DNA from: CAYYJS01 sp964472315
Lineage (GTDB): Bacteria > Verrucomicrobiota > Kiritimatiellia > UBA8416
Length of the DNA stretch: 17,918 bases
Assembly: GCA_964472315.1 (NCBI GenBank)
Contig: CAYYJS010000062.1
Location: 1-17,918, forward strand
Direction: 5' to 3'
Under the pieces are notes generated by a model, which was given only the letters and a program-made list of their open reading frames with translations, was not told the origin of the DNA and searched no databases. Both the position numbers and the translations under genes were made by a program. Of this stretch, positions 5,506-13,832 are shown piece by piece (position 1 is the stretch's first letter; each line of letters starts with the position of its first letter).

Positions 5506-6767
5506 CGACCGCGCCACGCCGTGTACTTGTCGTCGGGGGCGGTCCGGCCGGCATGATGGCCGCCATCGCCGCCGCCCGCGCCGGCGCCGCCGTGACGCTG
5601 TGCGAGCGGCAGTCCGGGCTTGGCTGCAAGCTGGCGGCCACCGGCGGCGGCCGCTGCAACCTCGCCAATACGCTCGCCCCGGAAGCCTTCATGCGGCGTT
5701 TCGGACCGCGCGGCCGGTTCATGGCCGACGCCCTGCGCCGCCTCGGTCGCGACGCCCTGTTGCGAAACCTGCGCGCGTGGGGCGTCGACACCGCCGCCGC
5801 GGATGGCTTCCACTACTTCCCCGTGTCCCAACGGGCCGCGGATGTCGTCGATGCCCTGCGGCGCGAACTCGCGCGAGGGCGGGTTGCGGTCAGACTCGAC
5901 ACCCGCGTCACCGCGCTTGTGACCGCCGACGGCCGCATCGTCGGCGCGACCGCGGGCGGGGTCGATGAACCCGCCGACGCGGTGGTGCTGGCCGCCGGCG
6001 GCGCCGCATGGCCGGCGCTGGGCGGAAGCGAATTCGGGTACGAGCTTGCGCGCGCCGTCGGCCATACGGTCGTCGAGCCGTCGCCGGCCCTCGTCGGGCT
6101 GATGACGCGGGAAACGTGGCCCGGCGCCTGCGCCGGGGTGACGTTGCCGGACGTCGACGTCCGGCTCGACCTGCAGCGCCGGCGCAAGCAGGCGTGTCGC
6201 GGCATCCTGCTGTTCACCCACCGCGGCATATCCGGGCCGGTGATTCTCGATCTGTCCGGCGACGCCGTGGCGTGCCTGCGCGCGCAGCCGGTCGTGCCGC
6301 TGCGCCTGTGCCTGGATGCGACGGTCACGCGCGGCGACTGGGAGGCCCGTCTTGCCGGCTGGCGTCGCGGGCGGGGCGCCCGAACGGTGCGCAACCTCCT
6401 GGACGAGGCGTTCCCGCAGTCGCTCGCGACCGCCCTGTGCGTGGCCTGCGGCATTCCGGCCGACCTGTCCGCCGCGCGCCTCGACGCCGCCCGGCGGGCC
6501 CTGCTGCTGGACCATCTGGCCGCGGCGCCGCTCACGGTGGTTTCCGCCGAGGGCATGCACCGGGCGATGGTGACGCGCGGCGGCGTGGACCTGCGCGAAG
6601 TCGATCCGGCGCGACTGGAAAGCCGCCGCGTGCGCGGTCTGCATATCGCCGGCGAGCTCCTGGATCTGGACGGCCCCTGCGGCGGGTACAACCTCCAGTG
6701 GGCGTTTTCCAGCGGTTGGCTTGCCGGCGCCGCCGCCGCGGGCGGTGTAACGGAGGTCAACGCCTGA
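5502..6767 (+). CDS. BaiN/HI0933-family FAD-dependent oxidoreductase
   Basis: This 421-residue flavoprotein starts at ATG 5502, with GGAG at 5490-5493 before it. The ATG overlaps the upstream stop. The dinucleotide-binding motif is VVGGGPAGMMAA (10-21). The family signature follows as KLAATGGGRCNLAN (43-56; many members have TGNGRCN). A second FAD-contact region is AVVLAAGGAAWPALGG. The C-terminal GELLDLDGPCGGYNLQWAF block is characteristic of the HI0933 family. The length matches family norms. Some relatives act in bile-acid reduction, but for most the substrate is unknown, so no specific reaction is claimed. Tight coupling to the radical SAM gene suggests that both work on the same small molecule or cofactor. 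Confidence 0.92.
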   Translation: MTTAPRRVLVVGGGPAGMMAAIAAARAGAAVTLCERQSGLGCKLAATGGGRCNLANTLAPEAFMRRFGPRGRFMADALRRLGRDALLRNLRAWGVDTAAADGFHYFPVSQRAADVVDALRRELARGRVAVRLDTRVTALVTADGRIVGATAGGVDEPADAVVLAAGGAAWPALGGSEFGYELARAVGHTVVEPSPALVGLMTRETWPGACAGVTLPDVDVRLDLQRRRKQACRGILLFTHRGISGPVILDLSGDAVACLRAQPVVPLRLCLDATVTRGDWEARLAGWRRGRGARTVRNLLDEAFPQSLATALCVACGIPADLSAARLDAARRALLLDHLAAAPLTVVSAEGMHRAMVTRGGVDLREVDPARLESRRVRGLHIAGELLDLDGPCGGYNLQWAFSSGWLAGAAAAGGVTEVNA

Positions 6768-6840
6768 GCCGGCGCGCCGGCGCAAGCCACTGGCACGGTC
6801 GCCTTTTTGTGCTCGCGGGGCGCGGCGGCGGCGGGATACG

Positions 6841-7842
6841 GTGTCCCACATGTTCAGCGTGGCGCTCAATACGTTGCAGGTCTTCGCGATCGCCTTCTTC
6901 GGGTACGTCATCCGACGCCGGGGCATGATCGATGCCGGCTTCAGCGGCCAGCTTTCCCGCGTGCTGGTCAACGTCTTCTACCCCTGCCTGATTTACGCCA
7001 CGATCGTGCGGACCTACACCTTGCGCGGGATACTGGAGAACTGGACGCTGCCGGCGGGGGCCGCCCTGATCATGGCCATCGGCTGGAGCATCGGCGCCGT
7101 GCTGCTTGGCGCGGGCGTGGTGCGCCGGATGCCGGGCGGCGCCGACCCGCGCGCGCGCCGGATGTTGCACTTTCAATGTACGATGAACAATTACTCGTTC
7201 CTGCCGCTGATCCTCGTCTCGCTCTTCTGGGGCGAGGCGGGCATGGCGCGCGTGGCATTCTCCACGCTGGGGGCGGAACTCGTCGTATGGACGCTGGGGA
7301 TGCAGGCGCTGACCGGGTTCCGACCGTCCCTTGCGAGCCTGCGCAACCTGCTCTCCATGCCCGTGTTCGGGATCGCCCTGGCGCTGGTCACGCTGGGCGC
7401 CGGCGCCCTGCTCGATCGGACGGCTCCCGCCTGGCGTGGGGCGGCGCCGGCGGCCGGCGCGGTGGCCGACGCGGCGTTGGCCACGTTGCGGCTGTGCGGG
7501 CAGGCGACCATCCCGGTGGCGGCGATCATCGTCGGCGCCCGCCTGGGCGCCCTGCGCCCGCGACATGTCGGGTCACTCATGAATGTGTCGATCACGGTGT
7601 TGCGGTGCGTGCTGATCCCGCTGGCGGCGGCGGGCGCCCTGCTGCTGCTGCCGTTCGGCGACGAGGTGCGATCGACGTTGCTGGTGATCGCCGCGATGCC
7701 CTGCGCCATGGTCAGCGTGACGCTGGCCGAGGTGTACGACGGCGATGCGGAGCTTGCCGCCGCCTCGACGCTGACCTCGCACCTGGCCTGTCTGCTGACG
7801 ATTCCCCTGTGGATGCGCCTGTTCGGCATCGTCGCGGCGTAA
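6841..7842 (+). CDS. AEC-family (auxin efflux carrier-like) permease
   Basis: The 333-residue protein has about ten hydrophobic helices arranged as two five-helix halves. It opens with ALNTLQVFAIAFFGYVIRRRGM, typical of AEC proteins. NVFYPCLIYATIV is the family's helix-2 region with its proline. MNNYSFLPLILVSLFWG and GQATIPVAAIIVGARLG carry the conserved NYxFLPL and second-half cores. AEC carriers export or exchange organic anions such as malate, but the substrate cannot be read from sequence. GTG 6841 follows a GGCGGG site by about 5 nt, and ATG 6850 is an alternative. The gap after the flavoprotein is 73 bp on the same strand, so co-transcription is possible. Confidence 0.88.
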   Translation: MSHMFSVALNTLQVFAIAFFGYVIRRRGMIDAGFSGQLSRVLVNVFYPCLIYATIVRTYTLRGILENWTLPAGAALIMAIGWSIGAVLLGAGVVRRMPGGADPRARRMLHFQCTMNNYSFLPLILVSLFWGEAGMARVAFSTLGAELVVWTLGMQALTGFRPSLASLRNLLSMPVFGIALALVTLGAGALLDRTAPAWRGAAPAAGAVADAALATLRLCGQATIPVAAIIVGARLGALRPRHVGSLMNVSITVLRCVLIPLAAAGALLLLPFGDEVRSTLLVIAAMPCAMVSVTLAEVYDGDAELAAASTLTSHLACLLTIPLWMRLFGIVAA

Positions 7843-7961
7843 TACCCGTGCGCCGGGCGCGAACCCGTCGGGGCGAACGCGGGCGGGGGCCTGCCGGCCC
7901 TATTCCTCCGGGCGGAAGTGGGCGTGAAGAAATCGGTTGCATCGGCGAGGGCCGGCGCGTC

Positions 7962-8441
7962 ATGCTTCCGGCTATGACATCCGACGCGCATACCCGGCCG
8001 GACTGGGACACGTATTTCATGGACATCGCCGCCGTGGTGGCGCGGCGCGGCAACTGCCTCCGGCGGCAGGTGGCGGCGCTGATCGTAAAGGATCGCCGGA
8101 TCATCTCCACGGGCTACAACGGCACCCCGCGCGGCACGCGCAACTGTTTCGAAGGCGGCTGTGCGCGGTGTGCCGGGGACGCGCCGTCGGGCACGGGACT
8201 GGGCGACTGCATCTGCTCGCATGCCGAGGAGAACGCGATCGTGCAGGCGGCCTACCACGGCATCGCCGTGCGCGGCGGCACGATGTACGTGACGCTCAGC
8301 CCCTGCCTCATGTGCGCGAAAATGATTATCAATGCGGGCATCGTGGAAGTTGTCTACGAAGCCGAGTATCAATTCACGGCGCAGACGCGTGCGCTGCTGG
8401 AGGAAGCCGGCGTGGCGTGCCGACGGTTCCGGCGGGCGTGA
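7962..8441 (+). CDS. dCMP deaminase (ComEB-type zinc deaminase)
   Basis: This is a 159-residue cytidine-deaminase-fold enzyme that converts dCMP to dUMP, feeding dTMP synthesis. Zinc and catalytic residues are visible as HAEEN (H87, proton-shuttling E89) and PCLMC (C115, C118). A second, non-catalytic zinc region of the dCMP deaminase type is also present: NCFEGGCARC (61-70) with the following CICSH. GYNGTPRG (51-58) and SGTGLGDC match the family closely. ATG 7962 is taken as the start, but ATG 7974, four codons later, is nearly as good because neither has a strong ribosome site. It is separated from the transporter by about 120 bp without an open frame. Confidence 0.93.
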   Translation: MLPAMTSDAHTRPDWDTYFMDIAAVVARRGNCLRRQVAALIVKDRRIISTGYNGTPRGTRNCFEGGCARCAGDAPSGTGLGDCICSHAEENAIVQAAYHGIAVRGGTMYVTLSPCLMCAKMIINAGIVEVVYEAEYQFTAQTRALLEEAGVACRRFRRA

Positions 8442-8481
8442 CGGGGCGCGGGGTGGCGACGAACACGGGAGGGCGCGGCGG

Positions 8482-9369
8482 ATGAAAGCGACGATCGAAG
8501 ATCAGATTCGGGACGTCATGGGCGACACGGCGTACGACACGGAGCAGATGTTCCCGGAACGCGAGGGGATGATGGCGCGTGCGCGCGTGCGGGCGAAGCT
8601 GAAACTGTTGAAGCAGCTCCTGCCGGGGCTGCGCTCCGCCCTGCTCGAAGGCGAGGAACTGCGCTACGTGGCGCGCGGGTATATCCTGCACTGGTGGGAG
8701 CAGGTCTTCGCCGGCGGCGGCGTGGCTTACTACACGAACATCACGTGCGTCGTGCTGACCGACCGCCGCCTGTTGCTCGTCAACACCAACAGCCGCGGCA
8801 GGCAGCAGCATTACCGAAACCAGATTCCATACACGGAGATCAACGACGTCAAGATGCGGTCGTTCTCGGCGGCGGCGAAGCTGAATCTGAAAGACGGCTC
8901 GACGCTGACGATGGGCGGGTTCCGGGGCGCGGATCGCAAGCAGATGCGGCAGCGCATTCCCGAGCTTGTCGGTCAGATGCCGGCCGGCGCGCCGAGGCTG
9001 TCGCACTCGCTCCAGTATGTATGTCCGCGGTGCTCGGCGCTGTATACCGAATTGACGCCGGTTTGCACGGCCTGCCGGACGCCGTTCAAGAACGCGAAGA
9101 AGGCGGCGCTGCTGTCGCTGGTCCTGCCGGGTCTCGGGGATCTATACCTCGGGCACCGCCTCTTCGGCGTGTCCGAGCTGTTCGGCTCGATCGTCGAATG
9201 GGTCATTCTCATCTCGGCCGCGGTCGCGGTCGCGCAGGGCGAAGAAGAAGGCGCGATGACGTTTCTTCTCGTGTGGATCGCGATCGTCGCCTTCACCAAT
9301 ATCGCCGACTATTTCCTGACGCGTGCCATGGGGCGGAAGGGCCTCATCGCCGCCGGCAAATCCGGGTGA
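8482..9369 (+). CDS. PH-like domain, zinc-ribbon and C-terminal membrane-hairpin protein
   Basis: The 295-residue protein of unknown function starts at ATG 8482 after a GGGAGGG site. From the N-terminus: a basic helical segment (30-50); a bacterial PH-like domain (about 55-165) recognised by ITCVVLTDRRLLLVNT, PYTEINDVKMR and KLNLKDGSTLTMGGF; a zinc ribbon with CPRC (181-184) and CTAC (195-198); and two hydrophobic helices (about 207-228 and 233-252) plus a third (259-276). The LPGLGDLYLGH turn resembles the TM2-domain motif. Bacterial PH-like domains commonly act at membranes, but a specific role cannot be given. It follows the deaminase by 40 bp and may share its transcript. Confidence 0.8.
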   Translation: MKATIEDQIRDVMGDTAYDTEQMFPEREGMMARARVRAKLKLLKQLLPGLRSALLEGEELRYVARGYILHWWEQVFAGGGVAYYTNITCVVLTDRRLLLVNTNSRGRQQHYRNQIPYTEINDVKMRSFSAAAKLNLKDGSTLTMGGFRGADRKQMRQRIPELVGQMPAGAPRLSHSLQYVCPRCSALYTELTPVCTACRTPFKNAKKAALLSLVLPGLGDLYLGHRLFGVSELFGSIVEWVILISAAVAVAQGEEEGAMTFLLVWIAIVAFTNIADYFLTRAMGRKGLIAAGKSG

Positions 9370-9438
9370 AGAGGCCAGGCGTTTCCTTGCCGGCTGTCGG
9401 ATAGCGAGACAGTTGCGTGGGGCGCGGGACGCGGCGGG

Positions 9439-10437
9439 CTATGGCTGTCGAGCGACGAGGGCCTGGAACTCCGGGTCGGCGCGCAGGGCGGCGAAGGCCG
9501 GGGTCTCGGCGACGCAGGCACGCAGGTGCGGGGCGCGGGCGAGCAACTGGCGCAGGTCCGCGAGCGCTCCCGGCGCGTCCCCGATATCCGCGCGGAGGCG
9601 GGCGCGGACGAAGCGGCAGAGCGGACTGTAGGGGTTCATGTCGATCGCCTCGTTCAGCGACAGCATGCCCAGCGCGGGAAAACGCCGCCAACCGTACAGG
9701 ATGCCGCGCAGCGCATGGGCGCCCCAGTCGGCGGGGCTCGCCTCCACGGTGTCGTCCAGAACCCGCAGCAGCGCGTCCCAGTCGGCGCCCGGCCATGGGA
9801 ATGCCGCCGGCGTGTCCGTGCCGGCGCCGTACGCGGGGTCGAGCGTGAAGGCGTCATCGCAGTCGTGCGCCGCTTCGCTCATCCGTCTCTGGGCGACCAG
9901 GAGCCGCGCGCGAACCTGATAGGCGGCGGCGTTTTCGCTATCGAGGGCGATGGCGCGATCGAGGGCGGCCACGGCATCGGCGGCGGCGCCCTCCGCTTCG
10001 AAGCGCTTGCCCAGCGCGAGGAGCTGCGCGGCCGCCGTTTGCCGGTTGGCGACAGGGTCTCCGCCGACGTCGGCGACCGCCGATGCCTCGGGCTCGCCGG
10101 ACGCGCGTGTCCCGGCGTCATCGGCCACTTCGTCCCCGTCCTTCGGCAAGGCCATCCCCGTCAGGTGCGCCAGCACATAGGCGCGATCGTCCAGGCTCAA
10201 TTCGGCGAGGGCTATGGCGAAACGAGTGCCATCGGGGCGGCGCAGAATGACGCGCGTCTCCGGCGGGATCGGTTCGCCATCCGCACGCTTCAGCGCCCGA
10301 TGGGTGACCGTGATCCATTCGGCCTCGATGGCGTGTCCCGAGCGGCTTGTCCATGTGCGCATCGCACTCTGGGCCGTCGCGACGGACGCGGTCAGCAGAA
10401 CACCGAAACAGGCGCATCCAATCCAGCACATAGCCAT
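9439..10437 (-). CDS. Secreted SHD1-like and TPR-like repeat protein
   Basis: The 332-residue product begins with a signal peptide (MAMCWIGCACFGVLLTASVA, likely cleavage after ATA). An SHD1-like module follows: RTWTSRSGHAIEAEW, then TRFAIALAELSLDDRAYVL. This short beta domain is abundant in exported PVC-group proteins. After an acidic linker come TPR-like helices: AAAQLLALGKRFEAEG with AVAALDRAIALDSENAAAY, EAAHDCDDAFTLDP, GMLSLNEAIDMNPYSPL and GALADLRQLLARAPHL. The likely role is protein binding in the periplasm or cell envelope. ATG 10437 or 10431 fits the GGAG site better than GTG 10455. It converges on the upstream plus-strand gene with 69 bp between their stops. Confidence 0.78.
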   Translation of the reverse strand: MAMCWIGCACFGVLLTASVATAQSAMRTWTSRSGHAIEAEWITVTHRALKRADGEPIPPETRVILRRPDGTRFAIALAELSLDDRAYVLAHLTGMALPKDGDEVADDAGTRASGEPEASAVADVGGDPVANRQTAAAQLLALGKRFEAEGAAADAVAALDRAIALDSENAAAYQVRARLLVAQRRMSEAAHDCDDAFTLDPAYGAGTDTPAAFPWPGADWDALLRVLDDTVEASPADWGAHALRGILYGWRRFPALGMLSLNEAIDMNPYSPLCRFVRARLRADIGDAPGALADLRQLLARAPHLRACVAETPAFAALRADPEFQALVARQP

Positions 10438-10567
10438 AGTCTCCGTCCCAACCACGCGTGCAGTCTATGCGATCGTGGCGGTTTTGCCCAGCCGTATTCC
10501 GCCGGCGAGCGCGACGCCTTAATCGACCCCTTCGGCCATCAACACGTCTGCGACGTCCATCGGGTGC

Positions 10568-10596
10568 TTGACGGCGCGGGATGGGTTAGGTAGCCT
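10568..10596 (+). promoter_or_regulatory. Candidate promoter for the gap operon
   Basis: TTGACG (10568-10573) and TAGCCT (10591-10596) are 17 bp apart. The -35 is good and the -10 is weak. It lies about 58 bp before the gap start and after the divergent SHD1-TPR gene, where a promoter for the glycolytic run must be. Only the position and the -35 support it. Confidence 0.3.
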
Positions 10597-10653
10597 GTCG
10601 CGGTCGTTTTTTCAGCGTTCGGCGACTGAACAAATAACCACGAGGAGCAAGAC

Positions 10654-11676
10654 ATGGCAATCAAGGTTGGCATCAATGGGTTTGGCCGTATCGGTCGGTT
10701 GGTCTTCCGCGCGGCGGTGGAGAATCCGAAGATCGAGGTCGTCGGCATCAACGACCTGTTCGATTCGAAGCAACTGGCGTACATGCTCAAGTACGACAGC
10801 ATTCACGGTGTTTTCCCGGGCACGGTCGAAGCGGCGGACGGGGCGCTGATCGTGAACGGGCGGAAGATCCGTCTGACGGCGGAGAAGGATCCCGCCAACC
10901 TGAAATGGGGCGATGTCGGGGCGGCGTACATCTGCGAGTCGACGGGGTTCTTCCTGGAGCAGGCCAAGGCCGAGGGGCACATCAAGGCCGGCGCCAAACG
11001 CGTCGTCATGTCCGCGCCCTCGAAGGACGAGACCCCCATGTTCGTCATGGGCGTCAACCACGCCGCCTACAAGGGCGAGGCCTACGTATCCAACGCCTCC
11101 TGCACGACCAACTGCCTGGCGCCGGTCGCCAAGGTCATCAACGACAACTGGGGCATTGCCGAAGGGCTGATGACCACGGTGCATGCCACGACGGCCACGC
11201 AGAAGACCGTTGACGGCCCCGGCGGCAAGAAGGATTACCGCGGCGGGCGCGCGGCGGCGGGCAACATCATCCCGTCCTCGACGGGTGCGGCCAAGGCAGT
11301 CGGCAAGGTCATTCCCGCGCTGAAGGGCAAACTGACGGGCATGGCCTTCCGCGTGCCGACGCTCAACGTGTCGGTCGTGGACCTGACCGTCCGTCTGAGC
11401 AAGCCCGCCGGCGCCGATGCCGAAGCGGCCTACAAGGCGATCTGCGCGGCCATGAAGAGCGCCAGCGAAGGCGCGCTCAAGGGCATCCTGGGGTATACCG
11501 AGGACGAGGTCGTTTCGACCGATTTCAACCACGACAAGCGCACGTCGATCTTCGATGCGGGCGCGGGCATCATGCTCAATCCCAGCTTCGCGAAGCTGGT
11601 GTCCTGGTATGACAACGAGTGGGGTTATTCGAACAAGCTGATCGACCTCATCGTTCACATGGAGACGGTCAAGTAA
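10654..11676 (+). CDS. gap: Glyceraldehyde-3-phosphate dehydrogenase, type I
   Basis: The 340-residue enzyme converts glyceraldehyde 3-phosphate to 1,3-bisphosphoglycerate with NAD and phosphate. The NAD-binding start is KVGINGFGRIGR (4-15) with GINDLFD (31-37). The catalytic cysteine is C150 in SNASCTTNCLAP, and its partner histidine is H177 in TTVHATTATQ. The KKDYRGGRAAAGNIIPSSTGAAKAV region binds phosphate. The C-terminal SWYDNEWGYSNKL is present and complete. GAGGAG lies 6 nt before ATG 10654. It is the first gene of a gap-pgk-tpiA-secG run. Confidence 0.98.
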   Translation: MAIKVGINGFGRIGRLVFRAAVENPKIEVVGINDLFDSKQLAYMLKYDSIHGVFPGTVEAADGALIVNGRKIRLTAEKDPANLKWGDVGAAYICESTGFFLEQAKAEGHIKAGAKRVVMSAPSKDETPMFVMGVNHAAYKGEAYVSNASCTTNCLAPVAKVINDNWGIAEGLMTTVHATTATQKTVDGPGGKKDYRGGRAAAGNIIPSSTGAAKAVGKVIPALKGKLTGMAFRVPTLNVSVVDLTVRLSKPAGADAEAAYKAICAAMKSASEGALKGILGYTEDEVVSTDFNHDKRTSIFDAGAGIMLNPSFAKLVSWYDNEWGYSNKLIDLIVHMETVK

Positions 11677-11706
11677 GGCGCGGTTTGCGCGGGAGAAGGA
11701 AGCGAG

Positions 11707-11737
11707 GGACACTGGGGCCGCACGGGCCCCAGTGTCC
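11707..11737 (+). terminator. Strong hairpin between gap and pgk
   Basis: GGACACTGGGGCC (11707-11719) pairs perfectly with GGCCCCAGTGTCC (11725-11737) around a 5-nt loop. The sequence after it is TTATCAT, not a true run of T. It could be a partial terminator, or an RNA processing or stability element that sets gap expression above pgk. Since pgk follows within 30 bp, complete termination is unlikely. Confidence 0.72.
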
Positions 11738-11765
11738 TTATCATACGGGGAGAAGAGGCTGACCG

Positions 11766-13010
11766 ATGAACAAGAAGACGCTGCATGATGTCAAACTCGC
11801 GGGCCGGCGCGTCCTGATGCGTGTGGACTTCAACGTGCCGATCCAGGACGGTGTCATCGGCGATGACACGCGCGTACAGGCGGCATTGCCATCGATCCGG
11901 CATGTCCTTGCACAGGGCGGCAGCCTGGTTCTGATGAGTCACCTCGGGCGGCCCAAGGGCAAGGGTTACGAGGCGGACTTCAGCCTCCGGCCGGTGGCGG
12001 AGCATCTGGCGAAGGTGCTGGCCAGACCCGTGACCTTCGCGCCCGACTGCCTGGCCGCGGATGCGGTTGTCGCCGCGATGAAGCCGGGCGACGTGGTCAT
12101 GCTCGAGAACACCCGCTTCTACAAAGAGGAAGAGGGCAAGGTCAAGAAGACCGACGACATGACCGACGAGGATTACCAGGCGCGCAAGGCCGCCCTGAAG
12201 GAGAAGCAGAAGGCCATGGCGAAGAAGCTGGCCTCGTACGGCGACATCTACTGCAACGACGCGTTCGGCTCCGCGCACCGCGCGCATGCGTCGACCGCCG
12301 TGGTGTGCAAGTACATCGGCGAGAGCGTGGCGGGCTTCCTGCTCGAGAAGGAGATCGCCTATCTCGGTCGCGCCATCTCCCAACCGGAACGTCCCTTTGT
12401 CGCCATTCTCGGCGGCGCGAAGGTGACCGACAAGATCGGTGTCATCGAGAATCTGCTGGGGAAGGTCGACCGACTCCTGATCGGCGGCGCGATGGCGTAC
12501 GCCTTCCTGAAGGCCAAGGGCATCGCCGTGGGCGACTCGCTCGCCAAACCGGAGGACGTCGAGGCGGCGGCGGGCATTCTGCCGAAGGATGTCGGCGGCA
12601 AGATCGTGCTGCCGGTCGATCACGTCGTGGCGGCGGCATTCAGCGCCGACGCCGAACGCAAGACCGTCGACGGCGTGGCGATCGGCGATGGCTGGATGGG
12701 CCTCGATATCGGACCGCGCAGCGCGAAGCTCTTCCAGGCCGAGGTATCCAAGGCCAAGACCGTGGTATGGAACGGGCCGATGGGGTGTTTCGAGATGGCG
12801 CCGTTTGCCGCCGGCACCCTGGCCGTTGCGCATGCGCTCGCGGAAACCGATTGCGTGAGCATCATCGGCGGCGGCGACAGTGTCAGCGCCGTGAACCAGA
12901 GCGGCCTGGCCGACCGCATGACGCACATCAGCACCGGTGGCGGGGCCAGTCTGGAGTTTCTCGAAGGGAAGGCCCTGCCGGGCGTCGTGGCCCTGAACGA
13001 CCGGTCTTAG
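11766..13010 (+). CDS. pgk: Phosphoglycerate kinase with a charged insertion
   Basis: The 414-residue kinase transfers phosphate from 1,3-bisphosphoglycerate to ADP. Visible signatures are RVDFNVP (19-25), SHLGRPKGK (58-66), LENTRFYKEEE (113-123), NDAFGSAHRAHAS (164-176), LGGAKVTDKIGVIENL and the nucleotide-binding GGGDSVSAV near the C-terminus. Between the RFYKEEE and KKLASYGD elements, which are normally close together, lies an extra lysine/glutamate-rich segment at about residues 124-150. It extends a surface loop of the N-terminal domain. The frame is intact across it, so it is a real insertion and not a sequencing error. An AGAGG-type site precedes ATG 11766. It follows gap by 89 bp including the hairpin. 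Confidence 0.98.
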   Translation: MNKKTLHDVKLAGRRVLMRVDFNVPIQDGVIGDDTRVQAALPSIRHVLAQGGSLVLMSHLGRPKGKGYEADFSLRPVAEHLAKVLARPVTFAPDCLAADAVVAAMKPGDVVMLENTRFYKEEEGKVKKTDDMTDEDYQARKAALKEKQKAMAKKLASYGDIYCNDAFGSAHRAHASTAVVCKYIGESVAGFLLEKEIAYLGRAISQPERPFVAILGGAKVTDKIGVIENLLGKVDRLLIGGAMAYAFLKAKGIAVGDSLAKPEDVEAAAGILPKDVGGKIVLPVDHVVAAAFSADAERKTVDGVAIGDGWMGLDIGPRSAKLFQAEVSKAKTVVWNGPMGCFEMAPFAAGTLAVAHALAETDCVSIIGGGDSVSAVNQSGLADRMTHISTGGGASLEFLEGKALPGVVALNDRS

Positions 13011-13052
13011 ACGCGAACGGACGCAAGCGCCCGTCGAGGCGCGAGGAGTGAC

Positions 13053-13820
13053 ATGAGCAAACACCGCAGGAAAATTATCGCCGGCAACTGGAAGATGAAC
13101 ACGTCGGCGGCGGAATCGGAACACCTCGCCACCGACATCAAACGCATCCTGACGGATTGCCAGGACGTCGATATTGTCCTGTGCCCGCCGTTCACGTCGT
13201 TGAAGGTGGTGGGTGACGTGCTCGCCGACACGCACATCAAGATGGGCGCGCAGAACATGCATTGGGAGAAGGACGGCGCCTATACGGGCGAAGTCTCGGC
13301 GAACATGCTGCGCATGTTGTACTGCCACTATGTCATTCTCGGTCACAGCGAGCGTCGGACCTATTTCCACGAGACGAACGAGACCGTCAACAAGAAGGTC
13401 AAGGCGGCGCTGACCGGCAATCTGATCCCGATCGTATGCGTCGGCGAGACGCTCGCGGAACGGGACGCGGGGCGCGAGCAGGCGGTCGTGAAGGAGCAGG
13501 TCGTCAACGGTCTCGCGGGGATCGAGGCCGAGTCGCTGCGCAAGATGGTTGTCGCCTACGAACCGGTATGGGCGATCGGGACCGGACGGGTGGCCACGCC
13601 GGAGCAGGCGCAGGCGATGCACGCGTTCATCCGGTCGGTCCTGGTCGGAATGGCCGGCGGCGACGTGGGGCAGAGCGTTCGCATTCAGTATGGTGGCAGC
13701 ATGAAACCGTCGAATGCGGCGGAACTTCTGGCGCAGCCCGATATCGATGGTGGACTGATCGGCGGAGCGGCGCTCGAAGCGCGTTCCTTCGCGGAAATCG
13801 TGCATGCGGCGCAGCCGTAA
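13053..13820 (+). CDS. tpiA: Triosephosphate isomerase
   Basis: This 255-residue TIM-barrel enzyme interconverts dihydroxyacetone phosphate and glyceraldehyde 3-phosphate. Active-site parts are all present: the lysine of AGNWKMN (K14), the histidine of ILGHSERR (H98), and the base glutamate of VAYEPVWAIGTG (E170). The phosphate-gripping loop 6 directly follows E170. The C-terminal phosphate loops are IQYGGSMKPSN and DGGLIGGAALE. AGGAG precedes ATG 13053 at close spacing. It sits 42 bp after pgk and 12 bp before secG, clearly in one operon. It supplies the substrate of the gap product upstream. Confidence 0.98.
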   Translation: MSKHRRKIIAGNWKMNTSAAESEHLATDIKRILTDCQDVDIVLCPPFTSLKVVGDVLADTHIKMGAQNMHWEKDGAYTGEVSANMLRMLYCHYVILGHSERRTYFHETNETVNKKVKAALTGNLIPIVCVGETLAERDAGREQAVVKEQVVNGLAGIEAESLRKMVVAYEPVWAIGTGRVATPEQAQAMHAFIRSVLVGMAGGDVGQSVRIQYGGSMKPSNAAELLAQPDIDGGLIGGAALEARSFAEIVHAAQP

Positions 13821-13832
13821 AGGAGCTATGGA

